From assembly GCA_028382965.1 (NCBI GenBank), contig JAOEUK010000002.1:62001-126000 (forward strand): a stretch of 64,000 bases of DNA, given 5' to 3'. This document shows positions 1 through 10,200 of the stretch, in pieces. The position numbers and the translations under genes are program-made. How positions within the stretch are numbered: the first letter of the stretch is position 1; the number at the start of each line of letters is the position of its first letter. Source of the DNA: Candidatus Puniceispirillum sp. GTDB lineage: Bacteria; Pseudomonadota; Alphaproteobacteria; Puniceispirillales; Puniceispirillaceae. The notes under the pieces are model-generated. The model searched no databases and was not told the origin of the DNA. It worked only from the letters and a program-made list of their open reading frames with translations.

Positions 1-737
1 CCATCAAGGCAGATACCCGCATCAGCGCCATGAGAAACAACAGCTGCGGCCATTCTCTGCGGGTGCACAGCACCACAATCCTTGTTTATATTGAATCCAT
101 CCGGCGTTACCGACAGCGGAACCACTTCTGCACCGAGCTCATAAAGTGTGTCTGGTGCGGTGCGATAAGCAGCACCATTGGCGCAATCAACTATTAACTT
201 TAGACCGTCAAGGCGCGCCCGACCTGGTAGAGTTGATTTGGCAAATTCAACATAGCGGCCAACAGAATCTAGCATCCGGCGTGCACGACCCAGTTCATTA
301 GGATCAGCAAGCGCTATTGAACCCGCAGCAAGAGCAGAAATTTCACTTTCAATTTGGTCATCAAGTTTAAATCCATCCGGGCCAAAGAGTTTAATCCCAT
401 TATCATGGTGCGGATTGTGGCTGGCCGATATCATCACACCCAGTTCCGCCCGAAGCGATCGCGTTAAATGAGCGACAGCGGGCGTTGGAATGGGGCCAAG
501 CAATTTACAATCAAGCCCAATCGAAGTAAAACCAGCGACCATTGCAGACTCCAGCATATAGCCTGACAGCCGTGTATCCTTGCCAATGACAACCTGAGGA
601 CGTGCATTACTGGGCCGGGCATTGTGATCTGCAAACCAACGACCCGCCGCTAAGGCCAATCGCACAACAGCTTCTGCTGTCATAGGACCTGTATTGATGC
701 GCGCGCGCACACCATCAGTGCCAAATAATCCTGCCAT
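1..737 (-). CDS. glmM: Phosphoglucosamine mutase, N-terminal part (runs off left edge)
   Basis: Converts glucosamine-6-phosphate to glucosamine-1-phosphate in the cytoplasm, on the way to UDP-GlcNAc for peptidoglycan and lipid A. The ATG is at 735-737 with a purine-rich GGAAG upstream, and 245 codons lie in the window. The protein opens with the family signature FGTDGVR near residue 5. It carries the phosphoserine loop SASHNP with the phosphorylated serine at about residue 106, followed by the [12 protein letters not shown] stretch typical of GlmM. The remaining C-terminal domains lie beyond base 1. It is the last visible gene of a long same-strand series after ftsH and folP, an order common in alphaproteobacteria. 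Confidence 0.96.
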   Translation of the reverse strand, partial: MAGLFGTDGVRARINTGPMTAEAVVRLALAAGRWFADHNARPSNARPQVVIGKDTRLSGYMLESAMVAGFTSIGLDCKLLGPIPTPAVAHLTRSLRAELGVMISASHNPHHDNGIKLFGPDGFKLDDQIESEISALAAGSIALADPNELGRARRMLDSVGRYVEFAKSTLPGRARLDGLKLIVDCANGAAYRTAPDTLYELGAEVVPLSVTPDGFNINKDCGAVHPQRMAAAVVSHGADAGICLD

Positions 738-886
738 AGTTATCTTCCAATCGTCCTAATGGCGCTACGGTAATGAAATTCACTATCGTAAGTTAGAATT
801 CACCCAAAATTAACTTTTGACTAAGAGAATAGCATACTCTCATTTTACAAGAGCAAAAAAAGACCAGGCTTTCTAGCATCAGCGGA

Positions 887-1978
887 TCAGCCCTCTGCTG
901 CCCACAATGCTGCTTCCACTGCTAATGCCTGCGCAGTCGCAGCAACATCATGTACACGTATTATATGCACTCCCTGCCGCCATGCAGCAGCAGCCAAAAT
1001 TAAAGAACCAGCAAGACGGTCTTCCACTGGCTCGCTTTTTGATATTTTTGCAATTGACGATTTGCGGCTTGCTCCAAACAAAACAACCACACCAAGCCCC
1101 TGAAAAAGAGACAGCCAGTTTACAAGCTGCAAATTATGCACCACATTTTTACCAAAGCCAAAGCCCGGGTCAACCGCAATCTTAGACGTTGGAATACCAG
1201 CATCAATTGCGGCTTCAATACGCATTTTCAAGAACTCATAGATTTCAACGGGTGCAAATTCATAATGCGGATCCTGTTGCATAGTTTCGGGCGTACCCTT
1301 CATGTGCATAATGACCACCGGCGCCTTACTCGCTACTACTGAGCCAATCACCCCATCCCCTTGAAGACCACCAACATCATTGATGATTGTAGCCCCAGCC
1401 CCAATCGCCCGTTCCATTACCGCAGCATGGCGTGTATCAACAGATACGCGAATATCATCTCGCGAAAGGCCTGTAATTGGCGGCAGGATACGGGCTAGTT
1501 CCTGATTACGACTAACTAGTGCCGCGCCTGGGCGTGTTGATTCTCCACCAACATCGATGATAGAGGCACCTTCAGCCCACATTGCCTTGCCCGAGGCAAT
1601 GGCTTTAGCAGGAATGACATTAATGCCGCCATCCGAAAAACTATCTGGCGTAACGTTCAAAACCCCCATCAAATGGGACCGGCTCATTTCAAGGCCAGCG
1701 AAATCTGGTCGTGACACCATAATTTTATCAAGAGCGGTACTGGCAAGATTTCGATCATCGACAGAAGCCATGAATTCATCAAAATGCATGCGGGCCACAA
1801 CATAACCACTATTCTGGCTCAGCATTACAACATCAAGCCGGTCAAAATGAACACGGCCACCAGCGATCTGGTGCTCACCCAAAGGCGTAACAACAGGGCG
1901 CAACCATGTTAATTGGGAAAAAGGCGGCACCTCTGGTGTCGCCTTATAAACTAGTTTCGAATTACCCTTTTCACCCAT
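887..1978 (-). CDS. folP: Dihydropteroate synthase with N-terminal extension
   Basis: Condenses 6-hydroxymethyl-dihydropterin diphosphate with p-aminobenzoate to dihydropteroate in folate synthesis. The TIM-barrel begins near residue 102 with MGVLNVTPDSFSDGG, followed by GGESTRPGA (pABA and pyrophosphate loop), INDVGG, and near the C-terminus FGASRKSSI. The first ~100 residues form an extension absent from E. coli FolP; from memory, similar extensions occur in other alphaproteobacterial FolP proteins, so it is probably not a fusion of new function. The start lies 11 bp after the ftsH stop, which suggests co-transcription. No strong ribosome binding site is visible, so the exact start is less sure than the gene. 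Confidence 0.95.
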   Translation of the reverse strand: MGEKGNSKLVYKATPEVPPFSQLTWLRPVVTPLGEHQIAGGRVHFDRLDVVMLSQNSGYVVARMHFDEFMASVDDRNLASTALDKIMVSRPDFAGLEMSRSHLMGVLNVTPDSFSDGGINVIPAKAIASGKAMWAEGASIIDVGGESTRPGAALVSRNQELARILPPITGLSRDDIRVSVDTRHAAVMERAIGAGATIINDVGGLQGDGVIGSVVASKAPVVIMHMKGTPETMQQDPHYEFAPVEIYEFLKMRIEAAIDAGIPTSKIAVDPGFGFGKNVVHNLQLVNWLSLFQGLGVVVLFGASRKSSIAKISKSEPVEDRLAGSLILAAAAWRQGVHIIRVHDVAATAQALAVEAALWAAEG

Positions 1979-1989
1979 GAAATTGAACG

Positions 1990-3906
1990 CTACGCGGGTT
2001 CGCCACCTGGTTTTTTGACTCTACCTGTTCCAGGAAGTCCAGTACGCGATTTGCGTTTTGGCTTTTGGTTAATCGGCTTGTCATCAGCATCCTTGCGAAC
2101 CAAAGTACCGCCTTCAATAATGATCTTGATTTCATTGCCATCAAGAGTCTCATATTCCAGCAAACCCTGAGCAAGGCGTTCCAATTCAACACTATGCTTT
2201 TTTAAGATACTAGTTGCCTTTTTGTAAGCACCATCAATGATACTGCGCACTTCATTATCAATAATCGATGCCGTGGCATCAGCCATGTTTTTTTGCTGCG
2301 ACACTGAACGGCCAAGGAACACTTCTTGTTCATCTGCGCTGTAGGCCAAGAAGCCTAGTTTGTCAGACATTCCCCATTCAGTGACCATGCGGCGCGCCAT
2401 ATCAGTAGCCATACGAATATCTGAAGATGCACCAGTGGTAATCTTATCAGCACCGAATATCAGTTCTTCAGCAATCCGGCCACCGCAAGCAACGCGAAGG
2501 TCATCATTGATTTTATCTCTAGCCAGCGAAATACGATCGCCTTCAGGCAGCCGTACCACCATGCCCAGAGCTCGCCCCCTTGGGATGATAGTGGCTTTGT
2601 GAATTGGGTCGGAAGCCGGGCAGTGCAATGCCACAACGGCATGACCTGCTTCATGGTAAGCAGTGAGGCGTTTTTCTTCATCAGTCATCACCATTGATCG
2701 GCGCTCAGATCCAAGCATGACTTTATCTTTTGCTTCCTCAAATTCGGCCATTGAGACAGTGCGGCGTCCCTTTTTCGCAGCAAGCAGAGCAGCTTCATTT
2801 ACAAGATTGGCTAAGTCGGCACCAGAAAATCCAGGTGTACCGCGCGCAATCACACGTGCCTCAACTCCCTCTGCTAGCGGTGATTTTCGCATGTGAACTT
2901 TGAGGATTTTTTCACGACCCACGACGTCTGGGTTTGGAACTACTACTTGCCGATCAAACCTGCCAGGACGCAATAGTGCTGGGTCAAGCACATCAGGACG
3001 GTTTGTTGCGGCAATTAATATCACCCCTTCGTTGGCTTCAAAACCATCCATTTCAACAAGCATCTGATTGAGCGTTTGTTCACGTTCATCATTGCCGCCA
3101 CCAAGACCAGCGCCACGATGTCGACCAACAGCATCAATTTCATCAATGAAAATAATACAAGGCGCATTTTTCTTGCCTTGCTCGAACATATCACGCACCC
3201 GGCTCGCTCCAACACCCACAAACATTTCGACAAAATCAGATCCTGATATTGTGAAAAACGGAACATTGGCTTCACCAGCAATGGCTTTTGCAAGCAATGT
3301 TTTACCTGTGCCAGGAGGACCAACAAGCAAAACACCTTTTGGAATTTTACCACCAAGCCGCTGAAATTTCCCCGGATCTTTTAGAAATTCAACGACTTCT
3401 TCTAATTCAGTCTTAGCCTCGTCAATACCTGCTACATCTTCAAATGTCGTGCGACCCTGGTGTTCAGTCAGCAACTTTGCTCGAGACTTACCAAATCCCA
3501 TTGCCCCGCGTGAACCTCCTTGCATCTGCCTCATAAAAAAGATCCAAATGCCGATAAATAGTAGCATTGGAAACCAAGATAATAAAATCGAGAAGAAACT
3601 AGGCATGCCAGTATCCTCAGGGGTAGCTATAATGCGCACATCATTTTCGTCTAACACCGTTACCACATCAGTTGAGGGCGGCATAACCGTTGTTACAACA
3701 CGTCCACTGCCAGTTTTACCTCGTAGATTACGCCCATCGATTAACACCTCTTCAATTTGGTTTGTTTTTACCTGCGACATGAAATCAGAAAAAGCCAACT
3801 GGTCTGATAGCGTGCCTGTTGATGGACTTTTAAACATATTGAACAGCCCCATTAGTGCTGCACCAAAAACTAGCCAAATAATAATGTTACGTACCAGATT
3901 ATTCAC
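1990..3906 (-). CDS. ftsH: ATP-dependent zinc metalloprotease FtsH
   Basis: Membrane-anchored AAA+ protease that degrades misassembled membrane proteins and short-lived regulators. The 638 residues show a first membrane helix at about 7-25, a periplasmic loop, and a second helix at about 103-125. The AAA module follows, with Walker A GPPGTGKT, Walker B IIFIDEID and an arginine-finger region RPGRFDRQ. The zinc site HEAGH sits in the C-terminal protease domain. The start is GTG at 3904-3906 and overlaps the tilS stop by 4 nt (GTGA), the usual sign of translational coupling. The length equals that of typical FtsH. The tail after about residue 605 is lysine- and proline-rich and unconserved. Confidence 0.98.
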   Translation of the reverse strand: MNNLVRNIIIWLVFGAALMGLFNMFKSPSTGTLSDQLAFSDFMSQVKTNQIEEVLIDGRNLRGKTGSGRVVTTVMPPSTDVVTVLDENDVRIIATPEDTGMPSFFSILLSWFPMLLFIGIWIFFMRQMQGGSRGAMGFGKSRAKLLTEHQGRTTFEDVAGIDEAKTELEEVVEFLKDPGKFQRLGGKIPKGVLLVGPPGTGKTLLAKAIAGEANVPFFTISGSDFVEMFVGVGASRVRDMFEQGKKNAPCIIFIDEIDAVGRHRGAGLGGGNDEREQTLNQMLVEMDGFEANEGVILIAATNRPDVLDPALLRPGRFDRQVVVPNPDVVGREKILKVHMRKSPLAEGVEARVIARGTPGFSGADLANLVNEAALLAAKKGRRTVSMAEFEEAKDKVMLGSERRSMVMTDEEKRLTAYHEAGHAVVALHCPASDPIHKATIIPRGRALGMVVRLPEGDRISLARDKINDDLRVACGGRIAEELIFGADKITTGASSDIRMATDMARRMVTEWGMSDKLGFLAYSADEQEVFLGRSVSQQKNMADATASIIDNEVRSIIDGAYKKATSILKKHSVELERLAQGLLEYETLDGNEIKIIIEGGTLVRKDADDKPINQKPKRKSRTGLPGTGRVKKPGGEPA

Positions 3907-5279
3907 GAAATTTTTCCAATCAATTTATCAGCAAGGAATGCTGAATTTTTTGCAATTCCAAAAAACTTTGCCTCTAACGTTCTTATAGATCCCCGAGGCT
4001 TGTCCCCTATTAATTGGGGATAGATCAATCGACCGTCAAGGGTTGTAAGTACAGGAATCGCCTGCCGCGCTCTATGAGGTATCAAATGCCAGCTATCTGG
4101 TAAATTTTTGGCTAACGCATTGAGTCGCTTTCCATTAGTAATTTTTTGCACATCACCCAAGGCGTGAAGCACTCCCTCTTGCTTGCTTTTCACCAGCCAA
4201 CAACCTGCAAAAACCACCTCATCACCGCCACAGATGTGCGTCACATTGACATGGCGACCAATTTCACGAAACAAACGGTACTCTTTACCCTTACGGCCTA
4301 ATCCTACCGAGGTCTGAACTGGGGTGAAATGGCACCCACCAACTGTTGCTGATTTCCCAGCATGTATAAGCCTGCGAACCCTGTCAAGGGCTACGGATGA
4401 CGGCGCATAAATGCCTCCTGAGACTGCCATCACCATGCGACGTATTGCAAGCCGCCAGCGAAAATCTGGTAAGCACGCTAAATCGGCTATCATTACTCTG
4501 ATATAGCCAGCATGATTCCATTTAACAGCTCCAGAAAGATGGTTTGAATTAGCCTCATCTGCAGCTGTTGTAAGCTTCGCAGCAAGTTTTGAGAGACGTT
4601 GTATTTGTAAGGATGATGGTTCATCCGCCTGTTGGCTAAGGCTAGTCAGTAGCTGACGAATTCGCACCCGCTCAAATTGTCTGTCTTCGTTACTCAGGTC
4701 ACTCTCATAGGAACAATTGCAAAGAGAACAAAAAAACGATAACTGATCGGACGGCCAGTTCAAGACAGGCCGAGCAATGATCACGCCATATTGAGATCGA
4801 AGTGCCGGGATACCAGCAAGTCCAGTGGGCCCAGAACCTTTTAAGAGACGCATGGCAACCGTTTCAGCTTGATCACCAGCGTGGTGTGCTAACAATAGCG
4901 CTGCATTTCGCTGACGGGCCGCTGAAATCAAAATATGATAACGGTTCAATCGGGCCCATTCTTGCACCGCTGATTTTGGTCGAGGTCCAGAAATGGATAT
5001 GATTTCGCTAACCACACCATATTCTTTCAGACGATTTTGAACTCTGCGCGCTTCATCATAAGAACCGTCTCTGAGCTCATGATTAACAATTACCGCTTTA
5101 TGTGACTTGCATTTAGCATCGGCGTACCTCTGTGTTAATAAAGCCAGCCCAGTGCTATCAGCCCCGCCAGAGACGGCTGTTAGATACGACTCATAACTGT
5201 CTAGCCTAAGTGTTACCATAGCCGCCGCAAAACGAGCATCGAATGCAGCAACATTGCTAGCTATTACAGTTGGCAGCAT
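3903..5279 (-). CDS. tilS: tRNA(Ile)-lysidine synthase
   Basis: Uses ATP and lysine to convert C34 of the CAU anticodon of tRNA-Ile2 to lysidine, so that the tRNA reads AUA and is charged with isoleucine. The N-terminal PP-loop SGGADS is at residues 37-42, and the HHAGDQAET stretch of the TilS catalytic domain lies further on. The C-terminal half matches the family only loosely. The ATG at 5277-5279 lies 23 bp inside the cpoB reading frame; an alternative ATG at 5219 would still leave the PP-loop intact. A likely substrate tRNA is encoded in this window at 40709-40785. The stop overlaps the ftsH start. Confidence 0.93.
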   Translation of the reverse strand: MLPTVIASNVAAFDARFAAAMVTLRLDSYESYLTAVSGGADSTGLALLTQRYADAKCKSHKAVIVNHELRDGSYDEARRVQNRLKEYGVVSEIISISGPRPKSAVQEWARLNRYHILISAARQRNAALLLAHHAGDQAETVAMRLLKGSGPTGLAGIPALRSQYGVIIARPVLNWPSDQLSFFCSLCNCSYESDLSNEDRQFERVRIRQLLTSLSQQADEPSSLQIQRLSKLAAKLTTAADEANSNHLSGAVKWNHAGYIRVMIADLACLPDFRWRLAIRRMVMAVSGGIYAPSSVALDRVRRLIHAGKSATVGGCHFTPVQTSVGLGRKGKEYRLFREIGRHVNVTHICGGDEVVFAGCWLVKSKQEGVLHALGDVQKITNGKRLNALAKNLPDSWHLIPHRARQAIPVLTTLDGRLIYPQLIGDKPRGSIRTLEAKFFGIAKNSAFLADKLIGKIS

Positions 5280-6369
5280 CGCTTAACGCAGAGAGTTGAG
5301 ACATGAATGAAACAGGCGGAGCATCCAGCAACTTCGGCAAAGATGCGTATATTTCACAAGCCTGCTCTTTAGGAGCAAAATGGGATACAGACTCAGCTAT
5401 CCACATGATTGTATCCACAAGGCGTTTGTCACCAGGGTAGGCACTGTTAAATTCGGAAAAGGTCATAGCCGCTTTTTCATATTCACCACGCATAAACTGA
5501 ACACGGCCTAACCAAAATGTGGCATCAGCTTGCCGCTCATGATCCTTGTGAAACACACGAAATTCCAAAAATGCGCGTTCAGCAGTCTCCAGATCATTCT
5601 GCAATGCTCGCCCAAGAGCAAATCGATATTGCTCCTCAGGACTACCAGCTGGAAGCACTTCAGGCTCAGCCAGCAAAGATGGAAGTTCTATGCTTTTACT
5701 ATCGTCCGAAATTATTTCAGACAATGGTTCCAAAGTAGCCCCAGCTTGCTCTGAATTATTTTCACCAACTACCGGCAAAGGCTTTTCTTCCAATGGCTTT
5801 TCTTCTGCATCCAAATTCTTAAGCTCTTTATTTAGTGCCTGCTCTTCAACTGACCATTTCGCGGCACCACTATTACTATCGCGGCTCATTTTTACGGCAG
5901 GAAGAGAATCGGCGCCGGATGTATCTAACTGTGCAGCAGCAGATGCCACAGAATCTCCTCCTAGGGAGATTAAAGTTTGAACACGATTTTCAAGCCGTAA
6001 AAGACGAAACTCAGTGTCAGAAGTGATTTCAAGCGTCCGCTCCATCCGACGGCTGGTCATTGCCAGCATGTCACTCAATTTTTCCATTTCAGCTCTTAGC
6101 GAGTTCAAACCAGCCACTTGCAAGGTTCCCGATTGTGCGGAGCTAGACCCTAGTTGTTCCACTTTGATTTTAATCTCACGCAGTTCCGTTTCAACTACGC
6201 CTCTAACTTCCTTCAAACCTTTTTCTAAAATATCCATACGTTGTTGCTGGCGAGCTAACAACGCGCTCGAATTTGAAGTGATTGTATTATCATTAACCAA
6301 ACTCTGCGCAAAAATACTTGTTGAAGCTAACAGTCCTAGCAAAATCGGAAAGGCAATCCATTTATTCAT
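5257..6369 (-). CDS. cpoB: Tol-Pal associated TPR protein CpoB (YbgF)
   Basis: Periplasmic protein that coordinates peptidoglycan synthesis with outer-membrane constriction through TolA and PBP1B in E. coli. An export signal covers residues 1-22 (ends IFAQS). A heptad-rich coiled coil covers about 35-130, then a low-complexity Glu/Pro linker follows, and a C-terminal TPR region from about residue 240 contains EEQYRFALGRAL, AERAFLEF and ATFWLGRVQF. At 370 residues it is longer than E. coli CpoB (about 260), mainly in the linker. It follows pal but is separated from it by a terminator at 6446-6474, so it may be transcribed partly on its own. Confidence 0.9.
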   Translation of the reverse strand: MNKWIAFPILLGLLASTSIFAQSLVNDNTITSNSSALLARQQQRMDILEKGLKEVRGVVETELREIKIKVEQLGSSSAQSGTLQVAGLNSLRAEMEKLSDMLAMTSRRMERTLEITSDTEFRLLRLENRVQTLISLGGDSVASAAAQLDTSGADSLPAVKMSRDSNSGAAKWSVEEQALNKELKNLDAEEKPLEEKPLPVVGENNSEQAGATLEPLSEIISDDSKSIELPSLLAEPEVLPAGSPEEQYRFALGRALQNDLETAERAFLEFRVFHKDHERQADATFWLGRVQFMRGEYEKAAMTFSEFNSAYPGDKRLVDTIMWIAESVSHFAPKEQACEIYASLPKLLDAPPVSFMSQLSALSDAANCNS

Positions 6370-6445
6370 TTAGCTTTTTCCTAGTGCAATCTAAAAACGT
6401 TCTAATAATAATTATGTTAATTATCATTTTAGGCAAAAATTAGGC

Positions 6446-6474
6446 AAAAAAAAAGAGGAGCCAAAGCCCCTCTT
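6446..6474 (-). terminator. Intrinsic terminator after pal
   Basis: Read on the minus strand, a 9-bp stem (AAGAGGGGC pairing with GCTCCTCTT, one G-T pair) with a 4-nt loop is followed directly by a run of at least seven T. It lies 18 bp past the pal stop and about 75 bp before the cpoB start, so it should end most pal transcripts and lower cpoB expression. Confidence 0.85.
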
Positions 6475-6491
6475 GAAATTCTGATAGTGCT

Positions 6492-7019
6492 TTAATTTAA
6501 AACAGTAGATGCACGACGATTTTTTGACCAGGCGGTATCATTTGAACCCTCAATTACTGGCCGTTCTTTACCATAGGACACCGTGCGAATACGCGCAGAA
6601 TTTAGCCCTTTGGCTAGGAGGTAGTCGCGAACCGCAACAGCACGGCGATCGCCAAGAGCGAGGTTATATTCGCGAGTACCACGCTCATCAGCGTGCCCCT
6701 CAACTATGACTACTAACGTTGGGTTTACGTTTAAAAATGCCGCCTGCCGATCAAGCATTATTAGGCTATCAGCATCAAGTTCAGAACTATCAAACCCAAA
6801 ATAAACCGTATCACCAACTTGGGCTAGCTTTTCAGAGTTGCTGGTTTGCTTTGCTTTTGCTGACCCGCTTGAGGTTAAGCCTGAAGATGAAGCTGTAGAG
6901 TTTCCTGTCGCACTACTGGACGTACTGCCAGATGCGCTTTCTCCAGCTACATTTGAGGCTGTTTCACAGGCGGCAAAAAGAAATGCTACCGAAAAAAGTA
7001 CAAAGATTCGTTGAAACAT
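6492..7019 (-). CDS. pal: Peptidoglycan-associated lipoprotein Pal
   Basis: Outer-membrane lipoprotein that binds peptidoglycan and TolB/TolA. The lipoprotein signal is MFQRIFVLFSVAFLFAAC, with the lipidated Cys at residue 18. A Ser/Thr/Gly-rich linker runs to about residue 60. The OmpA-like domain follows, with VYFGFDSSELD, the peptidoglycan-binding EGHADERGTREYN and LGDRRAVAVRDYL. The start is ATG with a clear GGGGAG site just upstream. Length (175 residues) is normal. It has its own 357-bp upstream gap, so it probably carries its own promoter, and an intrinsic terminator lies downstream. Confidence 0.97.
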   Translation of the reverse strand: MFQRIFVLFSVAFLFAACETASNVAGESASGSTSSSATGNSTASSSGLTSSGSAKAKQTSNSEKLAQVGDTVYFGFDSSELDADSLIMLDRQAAFLNVNPTLVVIVEGHADERGTREYNLALGDRRAVAVRDYLLAKGLNSARIRTVSYGKERPVIEGSNDTAWSKNRRASTVLN

Positions 7020-7377
7020 CTATATGCTCCCCAATTGTTTTTCCGGTAACCGGATTTGTTTCTTAATGTTGTCAGGCTTTCAAACAAACGCAGCCTATAA
7101 TCACTCAGACAACGAATAGTTCTGTAAAATTAAAACATCTTACTTAAATTTAGATTCTTCTTTACCGTAAAAATTAGGCAATTGAAACCAAAAAATTATT
7201 TTGCACTAAAAGGTGTCTGAATTTTAGGTCAATAGCACAAGCCAAAATCACGGATCAAGAAAATTAAGCCTGAAATTATATTTCCATAGACCAGGACTAC
7301 TAATTCCGAAAATAAAATTTATCTATATTGTTTCGAGCAGCATTTAGAATATTTCCTCAGTGTTTTTGCCCCCTTAA
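7020..7377. other. Non-coding gap between tolB and pal
   Basis: This 358-bp AT-rich stretch shows no convincing reading frame on either strand. It holds the pal ribosome binding site (GGGGAG near its left end) and a perfect 6+1+6 inverted repeat at 7042-7054. TTGACC-like -35 sequences occur on the minus strand, but none has a good -10 at the right spacing, so I do not place a promoter. Confidence 0.6.
7042..7054. promoter_or_regulatory. Inverted repeat upstream of pal
   Basis: TCCGGT-A-ACCGGA is a perfect 6-bp inverted repeat with a single central base, 22 bp before the pal start codon. It could be an operator half-site pair or a small hairpin in the pal leader. No protein in the window is known to bind it. 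Confidence 0.4.
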
Positions 7378-8727
7378 TTAGCGTAGCACTGGTGACCAAG
7401 CAGGGTCAGATGCATCTGAAGGCGTAATAATACGCTTTTCATTAAAACCTGTGATATCAATCCTATAAACGTGTGTAGAACCACCACTCCCGTCAACCTC
7501 AAAAGGCTCCTGTTTAAAATACATAAGGACGCGCCCATTCGGGGCCCAAGTTGGACCTTCAACTAAGAATCCGCTTGCAAGAAGACGTTCACCACTTCCG
7601 TCAACATTCATCACACCAATATAAAATTGTCCACTTGCCATTTTTGTAAAGGCAATAATATCACCTCGGGGTGACCAAACTGGTGTTGCATAACGCCCTT
7701 GATTAAAGCTAAGTCGCCGAACATTACTACCATCTGCGTTCATGACATACAGTTGTTGGCTTCCCCCACGATCCGAATTGAACACAATCTTCTGTCCATC
7801 AGGAGAGTAGGATGGCGATGTATCAATTGATGCGGACTGTGTTAGACGGTTTATGGCCTGTGTACGCATGTCCATTTCGTAGATATCGATCATACCATCT
7901 TGCGCGAGGCTCATAATCAACTTGTCACCAGAAGGTGCAAACCTTGGAGCAAATGTCATTCCAGGAAAAGAGCCAAGTCGCTCAGTACGGCCAGTTGCAA
8001 TTTCAAATAAATAAACATTTGGTTCATTGTTGAAATAGTTCAAATAGGCTATTTCATTAGCTGTTGGTGAAAACCGGGGAGTCAGCACGAGATCTGCTCC
8101 AGATGTTAAATATTGATGGTTGTGCCCATCCTGATCCATAATCGCCAAACGCTTCAGTCGGCGACTTTGTGATCCTGACTCTGCAACATATACCACACGA
8201 GTGTCAAAATAACCGGTGTCGCCGGTGAACTCCTCATAAACAAAATCTGCAATCTGGTGAGAAATTCGTCGAATTGCTGCTTGATCAGCATTGCCCCCTC
8301 CGCCAGTAATGTTGCGCTGGATAACCACGTCCCACAGCACAAATTCAACTTGCAACATACCAGCTCCATCGACATAAGCTGAACCAACAAGCAGACCCTT
8401 TACACCCAAAGGTGTCCAATTGGTAAAATTAGGTCTAATGGAAGGTGCTTTTGGTGGCTCAATAAAGGCCGCACTATCAATAGATTCAAATAGTCCAGAA
8501 CTTTCGAGGTCTTCAGAAATAATTTGTGTGATTTGTTTACCAATTTCCGATATCTTGCCATCGGGCCCTGTAAAGTTGGCGATGGCAATTGGAGTAGGAG
8601 CAACCTGTCCCTCAGTGATATCAATACGCAGTTGGGCCTGGGCCACAACACTGAACAGCCCAATCGAGGTTAAAATTACTACTATCATTCTAGAGATGAA
8701 CATCATATCAGGCCTATTCCATTTCAT
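7378..8727 (-). CDS. tolB: Tol-Pal system beta-propeller protein TolB
   Basis: Periplasmic protein that moves between Pal and TolA during outer-membrane constriction. A signal peptide ending VAQAQ is followed by an N-terminal domain ([16 protein letters not shown]). A C-terminal six-bladed propeller follows, with repeated PD40-type motifs such as [39 protein letters not shown] and [13 protein letters not shown]. An in-frame TTG lies 30 bp upstream, but the ATG at 8727 gives a normal signal peptide, so I chose it; ATG codons at about 8706 and 8703 are also possible. It starts 42 bp after the tolA stop. Confidence 0.96.
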   Translation of the reverse strand: MKWNRPDMMFISRMIVVILTSIGLFSVVAQAQLRIDITEGQVAPTPIAIANFTGPDGKISEIGKQITQIISEDLESSGLFESIDSAAFIEPPKAPSIRPNFTNWTPLGVKGLLVGSAYVDGAGMLQVEFVLWDVVIQRNITGGGGNADQAAIRRISHQIADFVYEEFTGDTGYFDTRVVYVAESGSQSRRLKRLAIMDQDGHNHQYLTSGADLVLTPRFSPTANEIAYLNYFNNEPNVYLFEIATGRTERLGSFPGMTFAPRFAPSGDKLIMSLAQDGMIDIYEMDMRTQAINRLTQSASIDTSPSYSPDGQKIVFNSDRGGSQQLYVMNADGSNVRRLSFNQGRYATPVWSPRGDIIAFTKMASGQFYIGVMNVDGSGERLLASGFLVEGPTWAPNGRVLMYFKQEPFEVDGSGGSTHVYRIDITGFNEKRIITPSDASDPAWSPVLR

Positions 8728-8769
8728 TTGACTATCTTTATATCTCAATTCAAACAAGCGTCGGAGCTG

Positions 8770-9768
8770 CTAACGCCTGAGGAACTTTGGATCGAATCCG
8801 AAGATAAAGCTTTTCCATTGTTCATACTTATCGAGAGGCACCGGCAAAGGCGAACATTTAAACATTGTCCGGATTGCTTCGTCAGCAGCCACGCGATAGG
8901 TTCTGTCAGTCCCAAGTCGCATTTTGTTGTCCACTTCTGCTAATAAAACTGAACCGTCTTTATCTAGCGTGACAATTATGTCAACAATTAGTGTGTCTGC
9001 ACCAGCTGTGCCAATCGGTGGCGACCAGCAAGACGATACATGCTGGCGGATACGATCAATATCCGACAGACCAAGCGGTCCAACAACTGGCTTTTGTGGC
9101 GCACGAAGGGCATTACCGGCGGCCACGGTCAAGCTGTTAGTTAATTTCTCTGCAGCTTCCTTACGTTCTTTTTCTCGGCGCTTTATTTTAGCATCTTTAG
9201 AAACAATCTTTGCCTCAGCGAGATTTTGCATCACACCACTCAATGCTTTAGTGCGTTGTTTTTGCAAAGCCTTTTTTTGTACCAATTTATTAACTCGCTT
9301 TGGCGGTGATTGCGGCAACCGTTTAGGAGCTTCTTGTTTAGCTGTCTGCTTTGGCTTAGCGCTTGGGGGCGCAAGCGACTTGACAATTTCAGGTTTTGGC
9401 TTAGGTTTTAAAGTTACTTTTTGTGGTAAAATTTCTGCTTTGGCGTTTGATTCTTTTTTTGCTGATTTTACTGCTGGCTTTGCCGTTGGCGGCTTAGCTC
9501 TTGGTGGAGCCGGCGGCGGCGGCTTTTTTGACCGTATTTCTTTTTGTTCCTTCTTTTCGGTATTGGGTTTATCGCCCTTATTAAGGTTTGTTGTTGGCAC
9601 TGATTGCACCATTTCCAGAACAATGATCGGTTGCTCTTCTGGCAAATCACGTTTTATTGAAGGCAGACCAATCCATGCCAGCACAATAACACTGATGTGC
9701 AATCCTAGCGAAATTATTAAAGACCGACGATCCATTTCTAATGTTCCAAAATGTGTTTCATTGGCCAA
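8770..9768 (-). CDS. tolA: Inner-membrane bridge protein TolA
   Basis: Spans the periplasm from the TolQR motor to Pal/TolB. One membrane helix lies at about residues 14-33. A long Lys/Pro/Ala-rich segment follows (about 50-215, for example KKPPPPAPPRAKPPTAKP), then a TonB-C-like C-terminal domain from about 235 (LSDIDRIRQHVSSCWSPPIG). The composition of the middle domain makes the opposite strand look open, which explains long spurious frames there. It starts 3 bp before the tolR stop codon region, in the usual tolQ-R-A-B order. Length (332 residues) is in the family range. Confidence 0.93.
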   Translation of the reverse strand: MANETHFGTLEMDRRSLIISLGLHISVIVLAWIGLPSIKRDLPEEQPIIVLEMVQSVPTTNLNKGDKPNTEKKEQKEIRSKKPPPPAPPRAKPPTAKPAVKSAKKESNAKAEILPQKVTLKPKPKPEIVKSLAPPSAKPKQTAKQEAPKRLPQSPPKRVNKLVQKKALQKQRTKALSGVMQNLAEAKIVSKDAKIKRREKERKEAAEKLTNSLTVAAGNALRAPQKPVVGPLGLSDIDRIRQHVSSCWSPPIGTAGADTLIVDIIVTLDKDGSVLLAEVDNKMRLGTDRTYRVAADEAIRTMFKCSPLPVPLDKYEQWKSFIFGFDPKFLRR

Positions 9769-9771
9769 TCA

Positions 9772-10200
9772 CTATTGAGATTCTGGCAACTGAGCCACTA
9801 AAGCAACCTTCTGGAAGCCAGCCGACTGGATTCGGCCCATAACTGATAAAACTTTGCCATAGTTAACGGCCTCATCACCACGGACAAAGATACGGACATC
9901 AGGGTTTGCATTGGAAATAGCCTTCAAACGGGGAATTAGCACTTCAGGCTCTAGAAATGTTTCCTGTAAGTAAAGGCTGCCATCTGACTTGATTGAGACG
10001 ACCAAAGGCGCTGCATCTGCATTAATTGTACCGGCTTTGGTTTTTGGCAAATCCACTTCAACCCCAACGGTTAAAAGCGGTGCCGTAACCATAAAAACAA
10101 TCAGTAAAACAAGCATCACATCAACAAAGGGAGTGACATTAATCTCACCCATAGGGCGATGCCTCCTCCCACCCATCGACCGTTTGATTCCGGCGCCCAT
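9772..10200 (-). CDS. tolR: Proton-channel subunit TolR (ExbD family)
   Basis: Inner-membrane partner of TolQ; together they use the proton gradient to energise TolA. After a basic N-terminus, the motif GEINVTPFVDVMLVLLIVFMV places the membrane-embedded channel Asp at residue 27. The periplasmic domain fills the rest (to 142 residues). The ATG overlaps the tolQ stop by one base (TAATG), so translation is probably coupled. Confidence 0.97.
   Translation of the reverse strand: MGAGIKRSMGGRRHRPMGEINVTPFVDVMLVLLIVFMVTAPLLTVGVEVDLPKTKAGTINADAAPLVVSIKSDGSLYLQETFLEPEVLIPRLKAISNANPDVRIFVRGDEAVNYGKVLSVMGRIQSAGFQKVALVAQLPESQ

Noticed and set aside
8924-9778. Long open frame (284 codons) on the plus strand opposite tolA
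   Set aside because: It lies fully opposite a clear TolA, has Cys/Phe/Gly-rich low-complexity composition expected from the complement of Lys/Pro/Ala codons, and has no family features.
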